Shown piece by piece: positions 48,533 through 56,731 of a stretch of DNA of 64,000 nt. The stretch's first letter is position 1; every line of letters starts with the position of its first letter. Both the position numbers and the translations under genes were made by a program. The DNA is from Conexibacter sp. CPCC 205762 (GTDB lineage: Bacteria; Actinomycetota; Thermoleophilia; Solirubrobacterales; Solirubrobacteraceae). The notes under the pieces were generated by a model. The model was not told the DNA's origin. It saw only the letters and a program-made list of their open reading frames with translations, and made no database searches. The DNA lies in assembly GCF_030646155.1 (NCBI RefSeq), contig NZ_JAUTDN010000010.1, forward strand, positions 62,001 to 126,000, given 5' to 3'.

Positions 48533-50083
48533 ATGCCACCTGCTCACCACACCGACGCCGGCACGCTGGTCGAGTCGGCCGGCCGCCGGCGCGCGATCCT
48601 GCTCGCGGTCTGCACCGCGCTGATCGCCGTCGTCGCCTCCGCCTCGGGCCTCAACGTCGCCCAGCACGACCTCGCACTCGACCTCGGCGCCTCGCAGAGC
48701 GAGGTGCTGTGGGTGATCAACTCCTACGTCGTCACGCTCGCCGCGCTGCTGCTGCCGATGGGCGCGATCGCCGACCGCCGCGGCCGCAAGCCGGTGCTGC
48801 TCGCCGGCCTCGTCGTCTTCGGCGCGGCGAACGCCGCGGCCGGCTTCGCCGGCGGCGTCGAGGCGCTGCTGGTCGCGCGCGTCGCCGCCGGCGTCGGGGC
48901 CGCGATGGTGATGCCGGTGACGCTGTCGGTGATCACCTCCTCGTTCCCGCCCGCGACGCGCTCGCAGGCGATCGGCGTCTGGTCGGCGGTCGCCGGCGGC
49001 GGCGGGCTCCTCGGCATGCTCAGCTCGGCGCTGCTGGTCGACCTGGCGAGCTGGAGATGGCTGTTCGCGCTGCCGGTCGCGCTCGTCGCCGCCGCGCTCG
49101 CGCTGACGCTCGCGACGGTGCCGAACTCGCGCGAGCGGACCGCGGCGCGCTTCGACCTCGTCGGCTCGCTGCTGTCGATCGCGGGGATCGGCGGGCTCGT
49201 GCTCGGGATCCACGAGGGGCCGACGCGCGGCTGGACGGCGGCGGCGACGCTCGTGCCGCTGGCCGGCGGCGCGGCGGCGCTTGCCGGCTTCGTCGCCTGG
49301 GAGCTGCGGCTGGCGGGGGCGCCGCTGCTGGACCTGCGCGCCTTCCGCGACCGGCGGCTGGCGTCGGGCTCGACGGCGCTGCTGGTGATGTTCGGCGTCT
49401 CGGCCGGCGTCTTCGTCGTCCTCTTCCCCTTCTTCGAGACGGTCCTCGGCTGGTCGGCGCTGCGCTCGATGCTCGGCCTGCTGCCGCTGATCGTCGTGAT
49501 GATGGGCGCCTCGGGGGCGGCGGCGGGAGTCGCGAGACGGCTCGGCGCGGCGACGACGATGACGGCCGGCGTCGGGGTCGCGGCCGCCGGGCTGGCGCTG
49601 ATGGCGGCGCTGGTCTCGGTCGACGGCGGCTACCTGTCGGTGCTGCCCGGGATGGTCGCGATCGGCCTCGGCATGGGCCTGACGATGCCGCCGGCGACCG
49701 AGGCGATCACCGCCGCGCTGCCGCCCGAGTCCCAGGGCGTCGCCTCAGCCCTCAACGACACGACCCGCGAGGTCGGCAGCGCGATCGGCATCGCGCTGCT
49801 CGGCGCGGTCCTGACGGCCTCCTACCGCCACGCGATCGAGCCGGCGCTCGCCGCCTTCCCGGACCGCCTCGCGAGCGCTGCGGGCGAGGGCGTCGGCCGC
49901 GCCCTCGACGCCGCCGCCCACAGCACCGATCCGGGCCGGGCCGACAGGCTCCTCGACGCCGCCCGCGCCGCCTTCGTCGAGGGCTGGGCGGCCTCGATGT
50001 GGGCCGCCTCCGCGGCGACCGCCGCGCTCTTCCTCGTGCTCGCCGTGCGCACCCGCGGCAACTGGACTCGAACAGCTCCATAG
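48533..50083 (+). CDS. DHA2-family MFS drug/proton antiporter
   Basis: 516 residues and about 14 hydrophobic segments. ADRRGRKPVLLAG is motif A, SGLNVAQHDLALDLGASQSEVLWVIN the TM1-TM2 region and QGVASALNDTTREVGSAIG the late conserved block. It is a paralogue of the exporter at 36318 but has the variant AQHDLA in place of ALPDLA in TM1. Expected to export a toxic compound sensed by the divergent XRE-cupin protein. Confidence 0.92.
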   Translation: MPPAHHTDAGTLVESAGRRRAILLAVCTALIAVVASASGLNVAQHDLALDLGASQSEVLWVINSYVVTLAALLLPMGAIADRRGRKPVLLAGLVVFGAANAAAGFAGGVEALLVARVAAGVGAAMVMPVTLSVITSSFPPATRSQAIGVWSAVAGGGGLLGMLSSALLVDLASWRWLFALPVALVAAALALTLATVPNSRERTAARFDLVGSLLSIAGIGGLVLGIHEGPTRGWTAAATLVPLAGGAAALAGFVAWELRLAGAPLLDLRAFRDRRLASGSTALLVMFGVSAGVFVVLFPFFETVLGWSALRSMLGLLPLIVVMMGASGAAAGVARRLGAATTMTAGVGVAAAGLALMAALVSVDGGYLSVLPGMVAIGLGMGLTMPPATEAITAALPPESQGVASALNDTTREVGSAIGIALLGAVLTASYRHAIEPALAAFPDRLASAAGEGVGRALDAAAHSTDPGRADRLLDAARAAFVEGWAASMWAASAATAALFLVLAVRTRGNWTRTAP

Positions 50084-50099
50084 GACTGTATGTTTTTGG

Positions 50100-50128
50100 T
50101 TGTCAAATGCCCGCGGGAGCACTAGGCT
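50100..50128 (+). promoter_or_regulatory. Promoter of TetR gene at 50135
   Basis: TTGTCA (50100-50105) and TAGGCT (50123-50128), 17 bp apart, 6 nt before the ATG. A transcript starting 7 nt past the -10 box would begin at the A of ATG. Confidence 0.65.
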
Positions 50129-50134
50129 CGCGCC

Positions 50135-50773
50135 ATGCCGATCGCCCACGTGAACGAGAACGCCGACGCCCGCGGAATATCCGACGACGATCTCGCCCTG
50201 TGGCGCAAGAAGGAGCGGTTTTTCAGAGCGATTGCGGCCGCCTCCAGCGAGATCGGCTACGCCAACCTCGCGGTCGCCGACGTGCTGCGGTACGCGGGCA
50301 TGTCGCGACGGACGTTTTATGAGCTGTTCGAGGACAAGGAAGACTGCTTCCTGCAGGCGTACGACGCCGCGCTGCTGCGTATCCGGATGCTCGTCGGCAG
50401 CACCTACCATCGCGCCGAGCAGCTGCCGTTGCGGCGGCGGATCGAGCTCTGCCTCGGCGAGCTGCTGGCGATCTGCGCAGCCGAGCCGGAGCTGGCCCAC
50501 CTGTGCGTCGTCGACGTGCTCGCCGCCGGTCCGGTGGCGCGCGAGCGGCGCGACGAGGCGCTCGCCGAGTTCGCCGCGTTCATCGAGCATCCGCGCAGCG
50601 AGGCGCGCGGCACGACGGCCCCGCGGCTGGTCTGCGAGGCGATCGTCGGGGGCCTCTACGCGATCCTCTACAGGCGCGTCGCGCGCGGGCAGGCGGCGCA
50701 GCTGCCGAGCCTGCTCGGCGAGATGATGGACGCCGGTCTCGGCCAGCTGGTCGACGCCGACGGCGAGGTCTGA
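50135..50773 (+). CDS. TetR-family regulator (tandem copy 1)
   Basis: 212 residues. DNA-binding domain near 28-73 with SEIGYANLAVADVLRYAGMSRRTFYELFEDKEDCF. The effector domain includes PELAHLCVVDVLAAGP. It is a close paralogue of the next TetR gene in the same positions. No divergent enzyme gene is adjacent, so its target may be the upstream MFS gene or distant. A stem-loop follows the stop. Confidence 0.88.
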   Translation: MPIAHVNENADARGISDDDLALWRKKERFFRAIAAASSEIGYANLAVADVLRYAGMSRRTFYELFEDKEDCFLQAYDAALLRIRMLVGSTYHRAEQLPLRRRIELCLGELLAICAAEPELAHLCVVDVLAAGPVARERRDEALAEFAAFIEHPRSEARGTTAPRLVCEAIVGGLYAILYRRVARGQAAQLPSLLGEMMDAGLGQLVDADGEV

Positions 50774-50794
50774 GAGACCGCTCCGGCCGGTCTC
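50774..50794 (+). terminator. Stem-loop after first tandem TetR gene
   Basis: GAGACCG-CTCCGGC-CGGTCTC, a perfect 7-bp stem starting right after the stop codon. No T-tract follows; it could be a weak terminator or a transcript-stabilising hairpin. Confidence 0.4.
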
Positions 50795-50850
50795 CGGCGA
50801 CATGCGCCGCGGTCGCGAACCCGCAGGCGGAAACAGGGGGTTTCTGTAGC

Positions 50851-51690
50851 ATGGGTGGCCGTGATGACGAGAGAGAGTCGCTGTTGACCGGTCCCTGGAT
50901 GCGGCCGCACAGCGGTCAGCTGCCCGCTGGCCGGCATGGTCTTTCGCGTGACTTCGTCGCCGAGTCGCAGCGGACGCGGGTGCTCGACGCGCTCGTCGCC
51001 TGCGTCGCGGAGCAGGGCTATCCGGAGACGCGCGTGACCGACCTGATCGCGCGCTCGGGCGTCTCGCGCAAGACCTTCTACGAGCTCTTCGCCGACAAGG
51101 AGGAGTGCTTTCTCGCCGCCTACGACGCCGCCGTGACGCTGCTGATGGGCGGCGTGACGACCGCGTACGAGTCCGAGGACGAGTGGATCCCCGCGATCCG
51201 CGCCGCGCTCGCCGCCTTCCTCGACTTCCTCGCGCAGCATCCGGAGCTGACGCGCCTCTGCATCGTCGACGTGCACGCCGCCGGCGCCAGAGCGCTCGCG
51301 CGCCGCGACGCGGCCGTGCGCGGCTTCTACTACTTCCTCGACGCCGGCCGCGGCGACGCGCCGCGCGCGCTTCCGGGCCTGACCGCCGAGGCCGTCACCG
51401 GCGGCATGTACGAGGTCATCTACGGCCGCGTCCTGCGCGGCTCGACCGCCGACCTGCCGCGGCTGCTGCCCGAGCTCGTCTACTGGGCGCTGATGCCGTT
51501 CCTCGGTCACGACACGGCCGCCACCGAGATGGAGCGGCTGCGCGAGCAGCAGGCGAACGGCAGATCGCCGCCGGTCGCCGCCGCCGCGCGCGCCGCCGGG
51601 CTGCAGGAGGCGGTCGACGGCGAGCAGCTTGTGACCGTGCCGCCGCGCCGCAGCGGGCGCCGCCCCAAGCCGGGCGACAGCGGCGCATGA
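50851..51690 (+). CDS. TetR-family regulator (tandem copy 2)
   Basis: 279 residues, longer than copy 1 at both ends. DNA-binding domain near 43-90 with EQGYPETRVTDLIARSGVSRKTFYELFADKEECF, and PELTRLCIVDVHAAGA in the effector domain, both matching copy 1. The C-terminal 45 residues are basic (PPRRSGRRPKPGDSGA end). No clear ribosome site precedes the ATG; a TAGCAT overlaps it. The N-terminal 30 residues may be over-called. Target unknown. Confidence 0.8.
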   Translation: MGGRDDERESLLTGPWMRPHSGQLPAGRHGLSRDFVAESQRTRVLDALVACVAEQGYPETRVTDLIARSGVSRKTFYELFADKEECFLAAYDAAVTLLMGGVTTAYESEDEWIPAIRAALAAFLDFLAQHPELTRLCIVDVHAAGARALARRDAAVRGFYYFLDAGRGDAPRALPGLTAEAVTGGMYEVIYGRVLRGSTADLPRLLPELVYWALMPFLGHDTAATEMERLREQQANGRSPPVAAAARAAGLQEAVDGEQLVTVPPRRSGRRPKPGDSGA

Positions 51691-51699
51691 GCGGCCGCC

Positions 51700-52980
51700 T
51701 CAGCTGCCGCGCTCGTCGGCGGAGCGCCTGACGCCGGCGGCGGCCGACGTCGCCGCCGCGCGCCCGACGCAGGGCGCGACCGCCTCGGCGAGACCGGCCA
51801 GGAAGCGGCACTCCTCGCGGTCGTAGACACGCGGCTCGTCGTGCAGCGCCGCCAGCACGCCGCGCCCCTCGCCGATCCCGACCCAGCAGCCGCTGCGCGC
51901 GCCGCTGCCGGCGACCCCGAGCTGCATCGCGGCGGTGTCGCGCACGACGACCGGCTCGCCGGCCGTCAGCGCCAGCCCCGCGGGCGAGCCGAGCGTCGCG
52001 GCGCGGTGGCGCCCGACCGCCCCGGACGGCCAGCCGACGCCCGCGCGCAGCGTCAGCGCCCCGTCGCGGCCGAGCTCGAAGATGCCGGTGCGGGCGACGC
52101 CCAGCACCTCGGCCGCCGAGTGCGCCGCCCACCGCAGCACGTCGTCGGGATCGTCGCCGGCGAGCACGCTGGCGAGCACGCGCGTGACCCCTTCGGCGGC
52201 GTCGAGCCGGACCCGCAGCGCGACCTCCTGCTGCTTGCGCGCGGTCACGTCGACGACCGTCGTGACGGTGCCGATCGGGCGGCCCTGGCGGCCGACGAGC
52301 GGCGTCGTGCAGGTCTCGACCCACAGCAGCCCGCCGTCGCCGCGCCGCAGCCGGCGGTCGCCGCGCTCGGCCTGCTCGGGGATCATCGAGCCCGCGATCG
52401 ACGCCGGCAGCGGATCGATCGCGGCGGCGATGTCGAGTCGCTCGGCGACGTCGATCGGCAGCTCCATCAGCTCGCTCATCGCGGGCGTCAGCTCGAGCGT
52501 GCGGCCCTCGCGGTCGACGGCCCAGATCGCCGACTCCGAGCGGTTCAGCAGCAGCCGCTGGAGCGACTCCGGGGCGTCGCCCGCGGCGCCTTCGCGATGG
52601 CCCGTCACGCGCGCGACGGTCCGCTCGCAGAGCGCCTGCTCGCGCAGCGAGTAGGGCAGCCCGCCGACGTCTCGTATCGCGGCGACGACGCCGACCGCCG
52701 CCCCGTCCAGCAGCAGCGGCACCAGCATCCGCGGGCGCTCGCCGTCGCTCACCGCCATCCGCACCGGGCGCAGGCAGCGGACGACGTGCCCGCCCCAGCC
52801 GCTCGCGGCCGACCAGTCCGGCTCCGTCTCGCCGAGCAGCGCCTGCGCGCGCTCGTCGCGGTGCGCGACGGCGGCGACCGCGAGCCGTCGCGCTCTCTCG
52901 TCGATGATGCGCACGACCGCGCCGTCGCCGATGGCGTTGGCAACGGCGCGCGCGACAGCGGCTGCGTCGGTCGGTCCCAG
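51700..52980 (-). CDS. GAF-PAS-GAF sensor protein without output domain
   Basis: About 426 residues if translation begins at the CTG at 52980; the first canonical start (GTG at 52914) would cut into the first GAF domain. Order: GAF (1-125, VANAIGDGAVVRIIDERARR to VGVVAAIRDVGGLPYSLREQAL), PAS with PAC (135-255, SESAIWAVDREGRTLELTPAM and WVETCTTPLVGRQGRPIG), GAF (265-410). A strong GGAGGAGG lies just upstream of CTG and ATC codons but no ATG/GTG. No kinase, cyclase or HTH is attached, so it must signal through partners. Confidence 0.7.
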   Translation of the reverse strand: MGPTDAAAVARAVANAIGDGAVVRIIDERARRLAVAAVAHRDERAQALLGETEPDWSAASGWGGHVVRCLRPVRMAVSDGERPRMLVPLLLDGAAVGVVAAIRDVGGLPYSLREQALCERTVARVTGHREGAAGDAPESLQRLLLNRSESAIWAVDREGRTLELTPAMSELMELPIDVAERLDIAAAIDPLPASIAGSMIPEQAERGDRRLRRGDGGLLWVETCTTPLVGRQGRPIGTVTTVVDVTARKQQEVALRVRLDAAEGVTRVLASVLAGDDPDDVLRWAAHSAAEVLGVARTGIFELGRDGALTLRAGVGWPSGAVGRHRAATLGSPAGLALTAGEPVVVRDTAAMQLGVAGSGARSGCWVGIGEGRGVLAALHDEPRVYDREECRFLAGLAEAVAPCVGRAAATSAAAGVRRSADERGS

Positions 52981-53087
52981 CGTGATCGTTCCTCCTCCAG
53001 CGGGCCACGACCGCCCGGGAGCCGCACGTTACCTGGCGCGCAGACCAATGTGTAGGAACTGTTGCCGTGAGCTGACCGCGCCGCTGC

Positions 53088-53759
53088 TCAGCCCGCCGCC
53101 GCGCCCCGCGGACAGGCGCGTCCGGCGACCAGCGGCCGCACGATCGCGGGCATGCCGCGCCATGACGCCTCGTGCAGCCGCTCGACCTCCAGCTCGCCGC
53201 CGGCCCTGATCAGCTCGACCGTCGCGCGGTTGCAGCGGCAGCCCTCGGCGAAGCGGCGCCACGGCTCGGCGCAGCGGTCCTGCCAGGCCGCCAGCCGCGG
53301 CGACTCGGCGCGGACGTGCTCGATGAACAGCAGCTGTCCGTCGGGGCGCAGCACGCGCGCGATCTCGCGCAGCGCGACGTCCGGCGCGTCGACCGTGCAG
53401 AGCACGAGCGTCGAGACGACGGTGTCGACCGAGTGGTCCGCCAGCGGCAGCCGCTCGGCCGGCGCGTCGAGCAGGCGCGCGGCGCGGCCGCTGCGGCGGA
53501 CCGCGCGCTGCAGGCGCGCGAACATCGCCGCGTCGGGCTCGGTCAGGATCAGCTCGTCGAGGTCGGCGGGGTAGTGCGGGAGGTTGAGGCCGGTGCCGCT
53601 GCCCAGCTCCAGCGTCCGGCCGCGCGCGGCGCTCAGCAGCTCGCGCCGCTGCCTGCGCATCACGACGCGCTCGCCGACCCACAGGGCGGGGTCGTAGACG
53701 GCCGCGAAGACGCGGCTCCAGGGCCTCCGGGCCGGCGCTGCTGCGGTCAGATCGCTCAT
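53088..53759 (-). CDS. Class I SAM-dependent methyltransferase (UbiE-like)
   Basis: 223 residues. RTLELGSGTGLNLPHYP is motif I (near 50), ILTEPDAAMFARL motif II, and AERLPLADHSVDTVVSTLVLCTV the substrate-side block, followed by LREIARVLRPDGQLLFIEH. This is the Methyltransf_11 type; METTL7-like or quinone/lipid substrates are possible. TACCGT ends 7 nt before the ATG. Monocistronic. Confidence 0.9.
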   Translation of the reverse strand: MSDLTAAAPARRPWSRVFAAVYDPALWVGERVVMRRQRRELLSAARGRTLELGSGTGLNLPHYPADLDELILTEPDAAMFARLQRAVRRSGRAARLLDAPAERLPLADHSVDTVVSTLVLCTVDAPDVALREIARVLRPDGQLLFIEHVRAESPRLAAWQDRCAEPWRRFAEGCRCNRATVELIRAGGELEVERLHEASWRGMPAIVRPLVAGRACPRGAAAG

Positions 53760-53766
53760 GGCGACG

Positions 53767-53772
53767 ACGGTA
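53767..53772 (-). promoter_or_regulatory. -10 box before methyltransferase gene at 53759
   Basis: TACCGT on the minus strand, 7 nt before the ATG. Confidence 0.35.
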
Positions 53773-53843
53773 CGGCCGGCGACCGCTCCCGCGCATCGCC
53801 TGCCGGGGCCATCTTCGCCCGATGGCCCGTGCGGGCCCGAGAG

Positions 53844-54899
53844 CTAGATCAGGCCGAGGCGGGCCGCCTCGGCGACCGCGGCCGCGCGCGAGGAGCGGCC
53901 GAGCTTGTGGCGGATGTTCGCGACGTGGCGATGGACGGTGTGCTGGCTGAGCGTCAGCTGCTCGGCGATCTCGCGCTCGCTCAGCCCCTCGGCGACGAGC
54001 GCCAGCACTTCGCGCTCGCGGCGCGACAGCAGCAGCGCCGCCGGCTCGCCGCCGGCGCGCGCGACGGCGGCGGACGCGCTGCCCGGCAGCAGGAACGAGC
54101 GCAGCGCCCGCGCGACCGACTGCGCGTCGCCGACCCACGGCAGGTGCGCGCGGCCCGCGAGCGGGACGAGCGTCGCGCCGGGGATCGCGGCCGCCAGCGC
54201 GCGGCCCTGCTCGTACGGGATCGCGCGGTCCTCGCGGCGGTGGACGACCAGCGTCGGCGCGCGCACCTGCGCGAGCTGCGCGCGCACGTCGAAGCGGTAG
54301 ACGAGCTGCAGCAGCGCCGCGGCGGTGTCGGCGCTCGCGGCCGCCCGCTGCAGGCGCGTGAACCGCTCGCGCTCCTCCCCGCTCGCGTCCGCCAGGAAGA
54401 CGTCGGCGAGCACGCGCGCGCCGAGGCCCCAGTGGGAGCGGACCGCGGCGACGATCGCGTCGCGGACCTCGGGCGGGGCGATCGCGCCGCCGTCGGCGTA
54501 GGCGCCGTACAGCAGCAGCCGCTCGACGCGCTCGGGTGCGGCCGCGGCGAAGCCGACCGCCGCGCAGCCGCCGGACGAGCCGCCCAGCAGCGTCGCGCGC
54601 TCGATCCCCAGCTCGTCGAGCAGCGCGCCCAGCAGCGCGACCTCGGCCTCCAGCGTCAGCTCCAGCGGCGGCCCGTCGCGGTCGGACATGCCGACGCCGA
54701 CGTTGTCGTAGCGGACGAGCGTGTGCCCCTCGCCGACCGTCTCCCAGAAGGCGCGGAAGGCGGCGTCGTCCCAGTCCAGCTCGAGGTGGCTGACCCACCA
54801 GGCGGGGACGACCAGCGGCGGCCCCTCGCCGCTGACCGAGAACGCGACCTGCCGCCCCTCGAAGCGCAGGAAGCGGATCGCCGGCGGGGGCGCGCTCAT
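53844..54899 (-). CDS. Alpha/beta-hydrolase fused to LuxR-type DNA-binding domain
   Basis: 351 residues. Residues 1-270 form an alpha/beta-hydrolase: strand [23 protein letters not shown], nucleophile S108 in LLGGSSGG, acid in HRREDRAIP and His in GRAHLPW. After an Ala-rich hinge, residues 285-350 are a LuxR/FixJ helix-turn-helix ([44 protein letters not shown] in order). One protein could thus bind or hydrolyse an ester or lactone and regulate transcription. ATGA overlap with the LysR gene makes a two-regulator operon. Confidence 0.88.
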   Translation of the reverse strand: MSAPPPAIRFLRFEGRQVAFSVSGEGPPLVVPAWWVSHLELDWDDAAFRAFWETVGEGHTLVRYDNVGVGMSDRDGPPLELTLEAEVALLGALLDELGIERATLLGGSSGGCAAVGFAAAAPERVERLLLYGAYADGGAIAPPEVRDAIVAAVRSHWGLGARVLADVFLADASGEERERFTRLQRAAASADTAAALLQLVYRFDVRAQLAQVRAPTLVVHRREDRAIPYEQGRALAAAIPGATLVPLAGRAHLPWVGDAQSVARALRSFLLPGSASAAVARAGGEPAALLLSRREREVLALVAEGLSEREIAEQLTLSQHTVHRHVANIRHKLGRSSRAAAVAEAARLGLI

Positions 54900-55753
54900 G
54901 CCGCGCGCAGCCTCGCGGCCGAGCGGACGAGCGACGCGACCGCCTGCGAGCGGCCGCTCGGCGGCCAGGCGATCACGGTCGTGACGTCCGGCGCGTCGGT
55001 GACCGGCACGGCGACGTGCTCGGGCCACTGCCAGGCGCGGCTGGAGGCGGGGATCACGAGCAGCGTCCTGCCGAGCGCGACCAGCTGCGCGAGCTGCGAC
55101 TGCGTGTGGACCTCCGGCCCGGGTCCGTCCGGATAGCTGCCGTCGAGCCGCGGCCAGCGCGCGATCGGCAGGCCGGGCACGTCGCGCACCTCCGCGAGCG
55201 TGAGCCGCTCGCGGGCGGCGAGCGGATGCGCCGCGGGCACGATCGCGACCTGGCCCTCGACCTGCAGGTCCTCGCTGTCGAAGCCGGCGAGGTCGTCGTA
55301 GGGGCGGTGCATCAGCGCGACGTCGGCGCGCCCGTCGCGCAGCAGCGCCGCCTGCTCGCCGACCTCGCACAGCAGCACCTCGACCGGCGCCGCGGCGGGC
55401 TCGCCGGCGACCGCGTCGAGCAGCCGCTGCAGCAGCTCGTGGGAGGCGCCGGCCTTCGTCGCGAGCACCAGCGGCCGTCTCGCGTCGGCGGCGCGGCGCG
55501 TGCGGCGGGCGGCGGCCGCGACCGCGTCGAGCGCCGCGCCGGCCTCGCGCTGCAGCACCGCGCCGGCGTCGGTCAGCCGCACGTTGCGGCGGTCGCGGTC
55601 GAACAGCTGCACGCCGAGCCGCAGCTCGAGCTGGCGGATCGCGCGCGAGAGCGGCGGCTGCGAGATCCCCAGCCGGCCGGCGGCGCGGCCGAAGTGCAGC
55701 TCCTCGGCGACGGCGACGAAGTAGCGCAGCTCGCGCGTCTCGAGATCGTCCAC
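54896..55753 (-). CDS. LysR-family regulator
   Basis: 285 residues. Winged [51 protein letters not shown] in sequence at the N-terminus. Effector domain from about 90, with [28 protein letters not shown]. The GTG start follows TAGGCT by 6 nt. Divergent from an SDR gene, with a LysR-type palindrome between them; its stop overlaps the hydrolase-LuxR start. Confidence 0.9.
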   Translation of the reverse strand: MDDLETRELRYFVAVAEELHFGRAAGRLGISQPPLSRAIRQLELRLGVQLFDRDRRNVRLTDAGAVLQREAGAALDAVAAAARRTRRAADARRPLVLATKAGASHELLQRLLDAVAGEPAAAPVEVLLCEVGEQAALLRDGRADVALMHRPYDDLAGFDSEDLQVEGQVAIVPAAHPLAARERLTLAEVRDVPGLPIARWPRLDGSYPDGPGPEVHTQSQLAQLVALGRTLLVIPASSRAWQWPEHVAVPVTDAPDVTTVIAWPPSGRSQAVASLVRSAARLRAA

Positions 55754-55759
55754 CCGTTC

Positions 55760-55765
55760 AGCCTA
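55760..55765 (-). promoter_or_regulatory. -10 box before LysR gene
   Basis: TAGGCT on the minus strand, 6 nt before the GTG at 55753, next to the palindrome at 55774. Confidence 0.45.
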
Positions 55766-55773
55766 CCGCCGCC

Positions 55774-55792
55774 TGATACCCGGCAGGTATCA
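55774..55792. promoter_or_regulatory. LysR-type operator between LysR and SDR genes
   Basis: TGATACC-CGGCA-GGTATCA, perfect 7-bp arms, containing the T-N11-A core of LysR boxes (TACCCGGCAGGTA). It sits immediately upstream of the LysR -10 box. Confidence 0.65.
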
Positions 55793-55847
55793 GAGCCTGC
55801 CGGATCGGTCTTGGACAACTCCCGCGGCGCGCGCGACCGTGGAGTGC

Positions 55848-56564
55848 GTGAACGACACGAAGACTGCGCTGGTCACCGGCGCGAACAAGGGAATCGGCTT
55901 CGCGATCGCGCAGGGCCTCGGCGCGCGCGGCTTCACGGTAGCGGTCGGCGCGCGCGACGACGCCCGCCGCGCCGCGGCCGTCGAGCGACTGCGGGCCGAC
56001 GGCGCCGACGCGTTCGGCGTCGCGCTCGACGTCACCTCCGACGCGAGCGTCGCGGCAGCCGCGGAGACGATCGAGCGGACGGCGGGCCGGCTCGACGTGC
56101 TCGTCAACAACGCCGGCATCGCCGGCCGCACCGACGACGGCGCGCAGGACCCGACGACGCTCGACCTCGACGTCGTCCGCAGCGTCCTCGACACGAACGT
56201 GCTCGGCGTCGTGCGCGTGACGAACGCGCTGCTGCCGCTGCTGCGCCGCGCGAGCGCCCCGCGGATCGTCAACGTCTCCAGCACGATGGGCTCGCTGACG
56301 CTGCAGGCCGGCCCGATCCTGGCCGCCTACGCGCCCTCGAAGGCGATGCTCAACAGCATCACGACGCAGTACGCCCGCCGGCTCGCCGACACGAACGTGA
56401 TCGTCAACGCCGTCTGCCCCGGCTACGTCGCGACCGACTTCACCGGCTTCAACGCCCCGCGCACGCCCGCGCAGGGCGCCGCGATCGCGCTGCGCCTCGC
56501 GACGCTGCCGGACGACGGCCCGCGCGGCGGCTTCTTCGACGACGACGGCGTCGTCCCCTGGTGA
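55848..56564 (+). CDS. Short-chain dehydrogenase/reductase
   Basis: 238 residues, classical SDR. Cofactor motif TGANKGIG near residue 8, NNAG in DVLVNNAGIAG, catalytic Ser in IVNVSSTMG and the Y-x3-K in YAPSKAM. The ANKGIG form resembles carbonyl-reductase-like SDRs. The GTG was chosen with GGAG 4 nt upstream; another GTG is 9 nt earlier. Likely target of the divergent LysR protein. VOC-gene debris follows directly. Confidence 0.92.
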   Translation: MNDTKTALVTGANKGIGFAIAQGLGARGFTVAVGARDDARRAAAVERLRADGADAFGVALDVTSDASVAAAAETIERTAGRLDVLVNNAGIAGRTDDGAQDPTTLDLDVVRSVLDTNVLGVVRVTNALLPLLRRASAPRIVNVSSTMGSLTLQAGPILAAYAPSKAMLNSITTQYARRLADTNVIVNAVCPGYVATDFTGFNAPRTPAQGAAIALRLATLPDDGPRGGFFDDDGVVPW

Positions 56565-56727
56565 GCCCGCCACCGCGCTCGCCGGCGGCGGTCGCGAGGC
56601 CGACGGCGCCGAGGATCACGGCTTCATGTACTCGCGCAGCTTCTTCGACCTCGACGGCCACCCCTGGCAGGTCATGTGGATGGACCCGGCGGCGATGCAG
56701 CCGGCCCCGGAGCAGGTCGGGGCCTGA
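56565..56727 (+). pseudogene. C-terminal fragment of a VOC/glyoxalase-family gene
   Basis: The frame from 56563 to the TGA at 56725-56727 has no start of its own. It reads HGFMYSRSFFDLDGHPWQV and then MWMDPAAMQ, the closing strand and tail of lactoylglutathione-lyase-like VOC proteins. It begins at the SDR stop, so most of the gene was lost when the SDR gene or its junction arrived. Confidence 0.6.
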
Positions 56728-56731
56728 GCCG

